From the NCBI RefSeq assembly GCF_003751445.1, contig NZ_RJUU01000001.1, positions 2,485,001 to 2,549,000 on the forward strand: DNA of 64,000 nt, written 5' to 3'. Shown piece after piece: positions 51,186-59,388 of the stretch. The translations under genes and the position numbers were made by a program. Position 1 is the stretch's first letter; each line of letters opens with the position of its first letter. The notes beneath the pieces are model-generated. The model made no database searches. It saw only the letters and a list, made by a program, of their open reading frames with translations, and had not been told where the DNA came from. Origin of the DNA: Streptomyces sp. 840.1 (GTDB lineage: Bacteria; Actinomycetota; Actinomycetes; Streptomycetales; Streptomycetaceae).

Positions 51186-51569
51186 TCATTCGGGCTCGGA
51201 TGACCCTAGAAGCTGGATACCTCCCTTCCACGGCAGTTCGTCCTCGAAGTTACACGCCGCAACGGCTTGCGCCTCTACACCCCACAACGCCTCGAGAATG
51301 CGTGAGACGATCTCCACCGCAACCGCCTCCCCGTCTTGCGTCGTCGGTTCCGTCTCGACCTGTACAGGCCACCGGACAAAGTCGTTCGACGGAGCTTCGT
51401 CGTCCCGTGCATCAGGGTTCCGGCGCACCTCGACTTCAACGTCGCCCACCGTCAGCGCGCGCCGCTCGAAGGTTCCCTTGAAGACGCCGCCAAGAAGGAT
51501 TTGAGTATCGGCGACCGTAATTCCAGCGACCATGATCCTGCAGTAAGAGTATCGGCTCATGGTGTTCAC
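51186..51569 (-). CDS. Putative immunity protein for the RHS nucleotidyltransferase toxin
   Basis: A 127-residue acidic protein. GTG 51569 overlaps the RHS stop codon by four bases (GTGA); ATG 51560 is an alternative. It follows the toxin tip exactly where immunity genes of polymorphic toxins stand. Sequence: beta-rich start (RYSYCRIMVAGITVADTQIL), then VEVEVRRNPDARDDEAPSNDFVRW, then a helix (AVAVEIVSRILEALWG). No family recognised. Small, acidic and translationally coupled, so immunity is the simplest role. Confidence 0.75.
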   Translation of the reverse strand: MNTMSRYSYCRIMVAGITVADTQILLGGVFKGTFERRALTVGDVEVEVRRNPDARDDEAPSNDFVRWPVQVETEPTTQDGEAVAVEIVSRILEALWGVEAQAVAACNFEDELPWKGGIQLLGSSEPE

Positions 51570-54500
51570 GGGACCCGAATGAAGGGAGGGTTGTCAAATG
51601 GTCCGCCCCTGCGAATGATAGACAGGTCGACCTCCATCCCCAGTTGTGCTTCCAGCGCCTTTCGCAAGCCGCGCAGGCCGGCTTCTCCTGCTTGGATCTT
51701 CCCGGTTTCCATGGCGTGCAACATTGTTCGCTCCTTAGCGCTTTCGGGGTTGGGCTTGCCGAAGCGTTCCCCGATCAGTTCGTCGAACTTGCCGGAGTCG
51801 ACGCGGATCGCGAAGTCGATGTCAGACGTCGGACGGGCTGTTCCGCCGGCTCGGCTGCCTTGGACGACCATGTCATCGCCGTAGTGACCCGCCCCCTCAC
51901 GCAACATCCTGGCGGCCTCGTCAAAGGACTCTTGGGAGACGCCTTGCGGCGGACCCGGCCGATAGGGCGACAGGCCAAGGGGGTCGCTCCAGGTGTGGGG
52001 GTTGTGGACATATGCTGTCGGATTGGGGGCGGGGGACAGCCCCAGAGGGTCGGGAGTAAGGTATCGGGCCGTCTGAGGGTCGTAGTACCGGTGGTGATTG
52101 TAGTTGAGGCCGGTTTCGGGATCATAGTACTGGCCTGGGAATCTGAGTGGGGTGTAGGTGGAGGCCCCGGAGTTCCAAGTCGTGGTCCCCCAAAGGGTGC
52201 TGCGGGAATACCAGGCGATGTGTCCCTGCTCATCGACAAGTTCGGTGGGAGCTCCGACTAAGTCGGTGGCGATCGCGAAAAAGCGTTCGTCCACTTCAAG
52301 TTGAGAAGCGGTATCGATTCGTCGTTCCGTCTGACTGACTGGAGTCAGCCCTCGGTGGTCCCAGGTTAAAGTCACTGGAAATGGCAGTCGGCCGGACTGG
52401 ACGGTGGTCTGCTCGACCAGGACGGTTCCGTCCCAGGTAAAGGTGGTTTGTTCGGCTACCGTGACGCCGTCGTCAGCGATGCGTTCCTTTCGGGTGCGGC
52501 GGCCGAGAGGGTCGTAGCGATAGCGCCACCTGACGCCGTCAGGGGTCGTTACGGCAGTGAGCTGGTTGCTGGCGTTGTAGGTGTAGTGCCAGGTGGCGGG
52601 TTTCTTGGACAAGCGGGTTTTGGTACGCGCCACCATGCGGCCCGCAGCGTCGTGCTCGTATCGGTTGCGGCCGGCTCGCAGGACCCGGGTGCCGGTGTAT
52701 AGGCGCTCACCTGATGTGTCGTTTCCCGCGTGGTGTTCGGGCCAGTCAGCGAACGTTTGGTTGCCCAGAGCATCGTAGGCGTAGCTTTCGGCCCAGTCGG
52801 TGGCGGTGACCGCAGTGACCTGGCCTGAAGTGTCGAGTTCAAAGCGAGACGGACCGCGGAGTGCGTCGTGCCATCCCGTGAGATAGCCGTCTTCTTGGTA
52901 CGTGTAGGAGCGGCGATTCAGTGTGCGCGCGCCACTGGCGAGATGCTGGGAGGAGAGGCGACCAGCTTCGTCCCAGGCAAAGGCCAGAGTGAGGTTGTCG
53001 CCGACGGAGCGTATCCGTTCACGGCCGGCCGCGTCGTGTGTGAAGGCGATGCGGTGTCTGCCGGCGGTCAGGCCGGTGGCGCGGCTGACGGCGTCGTACG
53101 AGTAGGTGGTCACCTGGCCGCTAGGTGTTGTGCGTTGAGTGCGGCGGCCTAGAGCGTCGTACGCGTACGTGGTGACGTGTCCGTCGGCGAGCTCTGTCTT
53201 GACCCGGCCACAACGATCGTAACTGTAGGCCACCTCGCTGCCTGGGCCGACCGCGTGGCTAAGCCGCCCGGCCTGGTCGTAGGCGAACGCTGTCACTTCG
53301 CCTGCGGCGTCTCTGTGAGTCATTCGTCCGAGCTCGTCACGCTCGTACGTGATGGTCTCGCCCAACGGTGTTGTCCGGGCCGTCATCTGTCCGGCTTGAT
53401 CAATGGTGTAAGTGAGCGTGCGGTCGTCGAAGTCCTCCTCGGAGACAAGACGGCCTGCGTGGTCGTAGACGTAGGACCATGTTTGGCCTTGAGGGTTGAC
53501 GACCTCAGTGAGGCGTAACTGCGAGTCGTGGGTGAACTCGTGACGGCGGCCGTCGGGTTCGACACGGGCTGCCAGAAGGTCGAAGTCGGCGTACTCGAAA
53601 GCTGTGGTCCGGCCCATCGCATCGGTGTGACCGATGAGGTTGCCTTCGCCGTCCCAGTTCCATGATTCCGTGTTGCCGTCCGGGCCCGTGCGTTTGGCGA
53701 GCTGGCCGTCGACGGTCCACTCGAGGATGGTGGGCAACCCCAGCGGGTCTGTGATGAGAACAGGGCGACCGAAGGCGTCGCGCCGGTACTGGGTGGTGCC
53801 GTTAAGCGGGTCGGCTACCTCAAGCGGAAGCCCGGCAGAATCGCAGTGGACTCTGGTCACGCCACCGAGTGCGTCGGTGACGGAGGTGAGATGGCCGCGG
53901 GCGTCGTAGGCGTAGTACGTGGTGTGGCCGGCCGGGTCGGTGAGTGCTGTCCGGTTGCCGTGCTCGTCGAACTCCTGGTGCCAACAGGATTCGTCCGGCC
54001 CGGAAAACGCCGTCGGTCTCGCCAATGCGGTGTGCGTAGTGTGGAATTGGCTGCCGTCGGCGAGGATCACGTGAGCCAGTCGTCCGTCCTCGTCGTACCT
54101 GAAGGTGGTGGTGCGCCCGAGCGGGTCGGTGCGGGTGAGCTGATTGCCCCAGGCGTCGTAGCTGAAGCCGGTTCTGTGGCCCAGTGGGTCCGTTATGGCC
54201 AGAACTCGGCACCCGTCGTCGATCAGGTAGCAGGTGGTGCGACCGTCCGGGGTGGTCAATGTTGTCGTGCGGTGGCCGGTGGTGGAGTCCGGTTCGCCGT
54301 ATGCGAGGCTGACTTGCAGATGGCCAGCTCCACCGCCTTCGGCTGACACTCGGTCCTGATTGTCGTAGGCGTATTCGTAGCTGCGGTTGTTGGAGTCGAT
54401 CCACATGGTGAGGCGCCGGCGGTTGTCGTACTCGAAGGTGATAGTTCCGCCGGACGGCCTGGTGACGGTGGCGAGGTTGCCATTCGTATAGCTGTAGTTC

Positions 54501-56305
54501 CTCACGGAGTGGACGACGCCGTGAGCTTCGAGTGCCAGGCAAGTGACGCGGTTCTCCACCACTGTCAGGGTGAGGTGGTGGCCGGCAGAGTGGACCAGGG
54601 CCAGGGGCGTGCCGTCGTCGGTGCGGTCGAAGGCGATGGTGTTGTCATTGCGGTCGCTGATTTCGGCGAGCCAGGCGAGACCGTCTTCTCCTGGTTCCGC
54701 CCCACGTGGGGCGTCGAAGTGGCGTATGAGGCCGGTGTCTGGGTCGGTGATGGTGTAGTCGCCGGTCTGGTCACGGTTGAGGACGGTGTGTGAGGTACCG
54801 GTCTCGGGGCGGGTGGGCAGGCCGGGTGCGGGGTGGGGGTAGGTGATGAGGCGGCCGTCGTCGGTGACGTGGATGACGCCGTTGGCGTCGATCTCCAGGC
54901 GTTCGTCGACGGTGGAGGACCAGGAGGGTCCGAAGAAGCGGCCCGCTGTGTAACCGGATTCGGTGCGCCGGGTGAAGGCGAGCGGCAGTACGCCGGGCAG
55001 GACGACATCTGTCTGGGGCAGGAACATGCGGCCGGAGGCGAGGTCGACGGGGTCGGTGCCACCGGTGGGGCGTTTGGCGTCGGGGCGGTCGTGGGTGCCT
55101 CGGGGGGCGTCGTCCACCAGGCGGCGGGCCTTGTTCGCGTCCTGTGCGAGGTCTGCGAGTTCCTTGGCGGTTCTGGCGCCCTTGACCGCAGCTCCGCCGC
55201 CTCCGGTGGCGGCGGTGAGGACGAGGTCGGGGACGAGGCGGCCGAGCCCTTCGGCCGGGTCCTTCATGAACTCGGTGACCATCTGCTTGCCTGCGCCCGC
55301 AGGGTCGTTGGCGACCTGGACGAGTCCGGCGGCGGTGTTGTTCAGCGAGAGGGCGTACTCGGCGGGGTGGGTGAGGTTGTACGCGTCCATCGGGTTGACG
55401 CTGCGCACGAAGTTGAGCATTCCGGCGGTGCCCTTGGCGATCCCGCCGACGAAGTGGGTGCCCGCCAAGTTGAACTCGGAGACTCCGCTCACGGCCTGCT
55501 CGGCGTAGGTGGGTTTCTTCGGTGCGGTGTCCCGGGCGGCCGTCACCAGGGTGCGGGCGGTCTCGCCGGCGGTGTTGCGCTGTTTTCTGGCCTCGGTGAG
55601 GAGCTGCTGTGCTTCTTCCATCTGGGCCTTGCCGGGGTCCTTGAACTCCCCGGGGCGCGGGGGCAGCATGGCCGGGTCGCGTTTGTCGGAGGGGAGGGCG
55701 TTGTACTTGTCGACGGCCTTGTTGTAGGTGTCGCACCGGTCCTTGTGGGCGTCCATGGCCTCCTCGGACGCCTTGGTGCCCGCCTTCCACTGGTCGATCG
55801 CCAGCTGGGCCTGGCCCTGGGCCCATTGGACCGTTCCGGCGAACGACTCCAGTGCGCCTGCGGCCTTCTCGAAGGCGTCGGCGGCTTTGAACCACTTCGG
55901 CGGCTCGATGGATACCGAGTCCCGGAAAGCGTCCGCGGTCTTGCCCTTGAGTGTGGAGGCGTCGAGCCCTTTGAGTCCTCCGCCGACCTTGTCGAACGCG
56001 CCCTGGAGTGCTTTGAGGTGGGCGGCGGAGGAGCGGAGCCCGGAGGGGCTGCCGTAGATCAGCTTCGTCTTGTCCTCGGTCTGCCCGAGGTCCATCTCGT
56101 CGACCTCGGCGCCCATCCGGTTGGCGACCGAACGCGACTGTTCTCGCACCCAGTCCGCACCGGACTCCCAGCCGACGTCATCCAGCCGGTCGGCCGTCCA
56201 GTTCCCGACGTCCTCGACCCGGTCGCCGACCCACTTGGTCCCGTCCTCGACCGCGTCCTCAACGACGTCCGGAGTGAGGTCGCTGACAATGTCCCCGATG
56301 CCCAT
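51566..56305 (-). CDS. RHS/YD-repeat polymorphic toxin with C-terminal nucleotidyltransferase domain
   Basis: A 1579-residue protein from ATG 56305. Residues 1-260 are a helical WXG/LXG-like leader (KALQGAFDKVGGGLKGLD; EARKQRNTAGETARTLVTAA); 270-420 a linker; residues 420-480 DUF6531 (GTDPVDLASGRMFLPQTDV). About 480-1440 contain more than 20 YD repeats and the RHS core end (PGQYYDPETGLNYNHHRYYDPQTARYLTPDPLGL). The tip (1446-1579) has GSRAGG (1483-1488) and SDIDFAI with Asp1495 and Asp1497, plus Asp1560 in MEVDLSII: the minimal nucleotidyltransferase fold. It would modify a target (tRNA or protein) in a rival cell. The next gene is the putative immunity. Confidence 0.92.
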   Translation of the reverse strand: MGIGDIVSDLTPDVVEDAVEDGTKWVGDRVEDVGNWTADRLDDVGWESGADWVREQSRSVANRMGAEVDEMDLGQTEDKTKLIYGSPSGLRSSAAHLKALQGAFDKVGGGLKGLDASTLKGKTADAFRDSVSIEPPKWFKAADAFEKAAGALESFAGTVQWAQGQAQLAIDQWKAGTKASEEAMDAHKDRCDTYNKAVDKYNALPSDKRDPAMLPPRPGEFKDPGKAQMEEAQQLLTEARKQRNTAGETARTLVTAARDTAPKKPTYAEQAVSGVSEFNLAGTHFVGGIAKGTAGMLNFVRSVNPMDAYNLTHPAEYALSLNNTAAGLVQVANDPAGAGKQMVTEFMKDPAEGLGRLVPDLVLTAATGGGGAAVKGARTAKELADLAQDANKARRLVDDAPRGTHDRPDAKRPTGGTDPVDLASGRMFLPQTDVVLPGVLPLAFTRRTESGYTAGRFFGPSWSSTVDERLEIDANGVIHVTDDGRLITYPHPAPGLPTRPETGTSHTVLNRDQTGDYTITDPDTGLIRHFDAPRGAEPGEDGLAWLAEISDRNDNTIAFDRTDDGTPLALVHSAGHHLTLTVVENRVTCLALEAHGVVHSVRNYSYTNGNLATVTRPSGGTITFEYDNRRRLTMWIDSNNRSYEYAYDNQDRVSAEGGGAGHLQVSLAYGEPDSTTGHRTTTLTTPDGRTTCYLIDDGCRVLAITDPLGHRTGFSYDAWGNQLTRTDPLGRTTTFRYDEDGRLAHVILADGSQFHTTHTALARPTAFSGPDESCWHQEFDEHGNRTALTDPAGHTTYYAYDARGHLTSVTDALGGVTRVHCDSAGLPLEVADPLNGTTQYRRDAFGRPVLITDPLGLPTILEWTVDGQLAKRTGPDGNTESWNWDGEGNLIGHTDAMGRTTAFEYADFDLLAARVEPDGRRHEFTHDSQLRLTEVVNPQGQTWSYVYDHAGRLVSEEDFDDRTLTYTIDQAGQMTARTTPLGETITYERDELGRMTHRDAAGEVTAFAYDQAGRLSHAVGPGSEVAYSYDRCGRVKTELADGHVTTYAYDALGRRTQRTTPSGQVTTYSYDAVSRATGLTAGRHRIAFTHDAAGRERIRSVGDNLTLAFAWDEAGRLSSQHLASGARTLNRRSYTYQEDGYLTGWHDALRGPSRFELDTSGQVTAVTATDWAESYAYDALGNQTFADWPEHHAGNDTSGERLYTGTRVLRAGRNRYEHDAAGRMVARTKTRLSKKPATWHYTYNASNQLTAVTTPDGVRWRYRYDPLGRRTRKERIADDGVTVAEQTTFTWDGTVLVEQTTVQSGRLPFPVTLTWDHRGLTPVSQTERRIDTASQLEVDERFFAIATDLVGAPTELVDEQGHIAWYSRSTLWGTTTWNSGASTYTPLRFPGQYYDPETGLNYNHHRYYDPQTARYLTPDPLGLSPAPNPTAYVHNPHTWSDPLGLSPYRPGPPQGVSQESFDEAARMLREGAGHYGDDMVVQGSRAGGTARPTSDIDFAIRVDSGKFDELIGERFGKPNPESAKERTMLHAMETGKIQAGEAGLRGLRKALEAQLGMEVDLSIIRRGGPFDNPPFIRVP

Positions 56306-56308
56306 GGA

Positions 56309-56956
56309 TCAGTTCCCCCCGTTGCCTTGCTGCTGTTGCCGGGCACGTTCCTCGGGCGAGGGACCGAACGTCTCGTCCACGCCCCGGTCGAAGGTCTCCT
56401 GATCGACCCCGAGGAAACGGTTCATCATGTCGGTGTGCCGGCCGCCGCTCCCCTCGGTCAGCAGCGCCCGCCCGGTGTCCTTCCAGGTCTGGTCTGCCTC
56501 GTTCTTCGCCCGCTCGGCCGATTCCAGGCTGTAGTCGGGGTTGAGGTAGTCCGGAGTGAACACATCACCCCAGCCCTGCTTGATGACGTCGTCCTCGGAC
56601 GCGTTCGGATTGCCGACACCGGAATTGACCACGACTTTCAGCGTGCCCTTGATGTACTGGTCCTCCTCCCAAAGGACCCCGGCGGACAAGCCCAGCGCCG
56701 CCGCGATGGTGTTGGCGTCCTGGACCAGAGCCCGCACGCCCCACTCCCACCGCTCGCAGAAGTCCTCGAAATCCACCGACAACCCGTAGTAGCCGACCGC
56801 CATCCCGGTCATCGACAGGTCCGACAGCCCCTTGCCCAGAAGCGCACCGGTGCCGGTGCCGACCTCCTTCAGCTCGGTCACCACTGCCCGCAGACCACTG
56901 GTGATCTGCTGGACACTCGCCGGATCTACGTTGAGATCCGCCGCGTCGCCGCTCAT
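56309..56956 (-). CDS. WXG100-like (ESX-type) partner protein of the RHS toxin
   Basis: A 215-residue helical protein from ATG 56956. N-terminal helices NVDPASVQQITSGLRAVVTE, then CERWEWGVRALVQDANTIAAALG, which carries a Trp-x-Gly turn as in WXG100 proteins, with the Y-x-x-x-D/E-like ending not obvious. The C-terminal third is a hydrophilic tail. It lies three bases before the RHS start and three after the SseB-like gene, in one operon. Helping type VII-type export of the toxin is inferred from this order. Confidence 0.8.
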   Translation of the reverse strand: MSGDAADLNVDPASVQQITSGLRAVVTELKEVGTGTGALLGKGLSDLSMTGMAVGYYGLSVDFEDFCERWEWGVRALVQDANTIAAALGLSAGVLWEEDQYIKGTLKVVVNSGVGNPNASEDDVIKQGWGDVFTPDYLNPDYSLESAERAKNEADQTWKDTGRALLTEGSGGRHTDMMNRFLGVDQETFDRGVDETFGPSPEERARQQQQGNGGN

Positions 56957-56959
56957 CGC

Positions 56960-57403
56960 TCACGCTCCTCCGCCGGGGCCTACCCCGCCGACCGCAGCTT
57001 CCCCGTCGACGGCGACCGCGTCCGGCACGATGCCCGTCACCGGCGGGAAGAACATCGACCCGTCCGGATCAGCGATATTCACCGCGAGCCCCGCGGGCAC
57101 TCCCATCGCTGGAATGACCTCGTCCAACAGCCGAGCGCCCCGCAGCTCCGCGAACTCCCACACCCGTCCGCCGGCATCGGGATCGTGCAGAGCACCCCGC
57201 GCCTGCGCGAAACGGGCCAGCGCCGCCTCGTCAGTAAACCCGCACACCCAGCGGACCCCGCCGAGCTCAGCGGCCCACAACCCACCACCATCGACGGGCA
57301 CCAGCACCAACGCCCGACGCAACTCACCCAGCATCGCGCGCGGATCACCGCCACCAACCCGCTGCTCCGCTATCCGCTCCGACAGCGCTGTTCCCTCAGC
57401 CAC
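56960..57403 (-). CDS. SseB-like protein heading the RHS operon
   Basis: A 147-residue protein from GTG 57403 (GGGGGA upstream; the longer frame is antisense shadow). It has the SseB N-terminal-domain pattern: LGELRRALVLVPVDGG, GVRWVCGFTDEAALARFAQARG, MGVPAGLAVNIADPDG. SseB-like proteins of actinobacteria are commonly encoded next to ESX/WXG toxin genes. Role unknown, perhaps chaperone or regulator. First gene of the four-gene operon. Confidence 0.85.
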   Translation of the reverse strand: MAEGTALSERIAEQRVGGGDPRAMLGELRRALVLVPVDGGGLWAAELGGVRWVCGFTDEAALARFAQARGALHDPDAGGRVWEFAELRGARLLDEVIPAMGVPAGLAVNIADPDGSMFFPPVTGIVPDAVAVDGEAAVGGVGPGGGA

Positions 57404-57639
57404 GGATCCCCCGTTCCTAGCCGCCGATCGGTCCCGGACAGCGTAGGACAGCACCCACAGCACGAACCGGCAGCTCCGGCCACAGTGACTGATTCCGGCC
57501 GGTGGAAGACGTGAAGTGGCTCGGAGTACGGGGCCCACCCGGCGGAGCAAGGCCGACTCGCGCGCGGGAGGCGCGCATGGGGTCGCACGCAGAAGCTGGT
57601 GAAGCACCTGGGAGAACTCGTACGGCCTGGACAACAAAC

Positions 57640-57666
57640 AAGGCCCTGGTCTCCGACCAGGGCCTT
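57640..57666. terminator. Hairpin before the intact tRNA-Gly (att C)
   Basis: Perfect 12-bp arms AAGGCCCTGGTC (57640-57651) / GACCAGGGCCTT (57655-57666), loop TCC. It is preceded by GGACAACAA, like the B copy (GACAACAA before its hairpin). It is the last trace of an integrase 3' end here. Confidence 0.8.
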
Positions 57667-57671
57667 CGTCA

Positions 57672-57745
57672 TGGAGCGGGTGACGAGAATCGAACTCGCG
57701 CTCTGAGCTTGGGAAGCTCATGTTCTACCATTAAACTACACCCGC
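57672..57745 (-). tRNA. tRNA-Gly (CCC)
   Basis: Full cloverleaf on the minus strand, 5' end at 57745, encoded CCA at 57672-57674. Acceptor GCGGGTG/CACCCGC, D arm with AATGGTAGA, anticodon stem TGAGC/GCTCA with loop TTCCCAA (anticodon CCC), T loop TTCGATT. 74 nt. It is the target of the integrative elements whose remains fill the region to its left. Confidence 0.95.
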
Positions 57746-57982
57746 GTAGCGCACTGGCTGACCAGCGACGCATCGTTCCACACTGTACCCCATGGCGGGT
57801 CTCTCCCTGTGTCGTGCCCTGGTTCCGGGCTGGGTGGGGTGTGTTGTGTCGAGGGGTGGATGCGGTTGGGTGGGGCGGGAGTTGGGGGCGTAGCGTGAGT
57901 TGTCGGAGTGCCGCGTGGAGTGGCGTCCCGTTCATCCCCTAATGTGGCTTTCTCGTCCACGGCTTGATGGGGAAGGGACTTG

Positions 57983-58156
57983 ATGGAGTCCATGGAGCGC
58001 ACCGTCGTCCGCTGTGCCGAAGGGCACGTTTTCGCTACCGCCTCGTTCCCGATGCAGCAGCTCGGGTCCGGGCGGATCGGTCCCGGGCGGCTCATCCGCT
58101 GTCCTCGTTGCGCCCGGTTGCGGCATGCCGTGCCGGTGGGGTTCGAGGAGCGGTAG
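57983..58156 (+). CDS. Small CxxC zinc-ribbon-like protein
   Basis: A 57-residue protein from ATG 57983 (GAAGGGA nine bases upstream; ATG 57992 possible). It reads VVRCAEGHVFATASFPMQQL, then RLIRCPRCARLRHAVPV. The Cys-x3-His and Cys-x2-Cys pairs look like a small zinc ribbon. It has the codon use of a real gene and a ribosome site. Function unknown; similar short proteins are common in Streptomyces. Confidence 0.75.
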   Translation: MESMERTVVRCAEGHVFATASFPMQQLGSGRIGPGRLIRCPRCARLRHAVPVGFEER

Positions 58157-58234
58157 GGCTTCCGGGAGCGTGGTGACAGGCGCGCGGGGCGGCCCGATGT
58201 GGGTGGGTCCGCGCGTTCTGCGTATCCTCGGTGG

Positions 58235-58810
58235 GTGCTTCTCTCAGACAAGGACATCCGGGCCGAGATCGACGCCGGACGCGTACGTATTGATCCGTTC
58301 GATACGTCGATGGTGCAGCCGTCGAGCATCGATGTGCGGCTCGACCGCTATTTCCGGGTGTTCGAGAACCACCGCTACCCGCATATCGATCCGGCCGTCG
58401 AGCAGGTCGATCTCACCCGCACCGTCGAGCCGGACGGGGACGAGGCGTTCATCCTCCACCCCGGTGAGTTCGTGCTCGCCTCGACGTACGAGGTCATCTC
58501 GCTGCCCGACGATCTCGCGTCGCGGCTGGAGGGCAAGAGCTCGCTCGGCCGGCTCGGGCTGGTGACGCATTCGACGGCCGGGTTCATCGACCCGGGGTTC
58601 TCCGGGCACGTGACGCTGGAGCTGTCGAACCTGGCGACGCTGCCGATAAAGCTCTGGCCCGGGATGAAGATCGGCCAGCTGTGCATGTTCCGGCTGACCT
58701 CTCCGTCGGAGTTTCCGTACGGCTCCGAGCGGTACGGGTCGCGATACCAGGGGCAGCGCGGTCCGACCGCATCGCGGTCCTTCATGAATTTCCACCGGAC
58801 GCAGGTGTGA
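58235..58810 (+). CDS. dcd: dCTP deaminase
   Basis: A 191-residue enzyme, the usual length. GTG 58235 is chosen: TATCCT lies six bases upstream, so the mRNA is probably leaderless, and the protein begins [11 protein letters not shown] as in homologues. Signature residues: [22 protein letters not shown] (catalytic Ser/Arg region), [19 protein letters not shown] (catalytic Glu). It deaminates dCTP to dUTP in thymidylate supply. The phosphoribosyltransferase gene follows six bases later. Confidence 0.95.
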   Translation: MLLSDKDIRAEIDAGRVRIDPFDTSMVQPSSIDVRLDRYFRVFENHRYPHIDPAVEQVDLTRTVEPDGDEAFILHPGEFVLASTYEVISLPDDLASRLEGKSSLGRLGLVTHSTAGFIDPGFSGHVTLELSNLATLPIKLWPGMKIGQLCMFRLTSPSEFPYGSERYGSRYQGQRGPTASRSFMNFHRTQV

Positions 58811-58816
58811 TGACCG

Positions 58817-59317
58817 ATGGGCGATGACGTGCGGGAGAACCTGACGTACGACGGCTTCGGGCGCGCCGTGCGGGAGCTGGCGCAGGCCGTGGCCGATGAC
58901 GGGTACGAGCCGGATGTGGTGCTGAGCATCGCGCGTGGCGGGGTTTTCGTCGCGGGCGGCCTGGCGTACGCGCTGGACTGCAAGAACATCCACCTGGTCA
59001 ACGTGGAGTTCTACACCGGGGTGGGCACCACCTTGGAGATGCCCGTCATGCTGGCACCGGTGCCGAACGCCATCGATTTCTCGGACAAGAAGGTCCTGAT
59101 CGCCGACGATGTCGCCGACACCGGGAAGACCCTGAAGCTGGTCCGTGACTTCTGTATCGATCACGTCGCCGAGGTGCGGTCCGCCGTCATCTACGAGAAG
59201 TCGCATTCGCTGGTGAAGTGCGAGTACGTGTGGAAGAAGACCGATCGCTGGATCAACTTCCCGTGGAGTGTGGAGAAGCCCGTCGTGCGGCGCAGCGGGC
59301 AGGTTCTCGACGCCTGA
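58817..59317 (+). CDS. Phosphoribosyltransferase
   Basis: A 166-residue type I PRTase from ATG 58817. PRPP-binding loop VLIADDVADTGKT (93-105), an upstream VLSIARGGVFVAGGL, and a typical hood. It resembles the hypoxanthine/xanthine group, but the exact base is not determinable. Directly downstream of dcd with a six-base gap, so nucleotide salvage is plausible. Confidence 0.92.
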   Translation: MGDDVRENLTYDGFGRAVRELAQAVADDGYEPDVVLSIARGGVFVAGGLAYALDCKNIHLVNVEFYTGVGTTLEMPVMLAPVPNAIDFSDKKVLIADDVADTGKTLKLVRDFCIDHVAEVRSAVIYEKSHSLVKCEYVWKKTDRWINFPWSVEKPVVRRSGQVLDA

Positions 59318-59330
59318 GGCGGTGCGGAGA

Positions 59331-59383
59331 CCGAGCCGAAAAGACCCCCGGGCCTGGCGGCTCCGGGGGTCTTTTCGGCTCGG
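59331..59383. terminator. 19-bp bidirectional terminator
   Basis: Perfect 19-bp arms (59331-59349 / 59365-59383), containing CCGAAAAGACCCCC, with a 15-nt loop. It lies between the PRTase (+) and Yip1 (-) genes. The A run on one side and T run on the other serve both strands. Confidence 0.9.
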
Positions 59384-59388
59384 TCGGG

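Noticed and set aside
54833..57514. An 893-residue plus-strand frame
   Set aside because: Antisense to the RHS operon; Gly/Val/Leu-rich low-complexity composition typical of a complementary frame.
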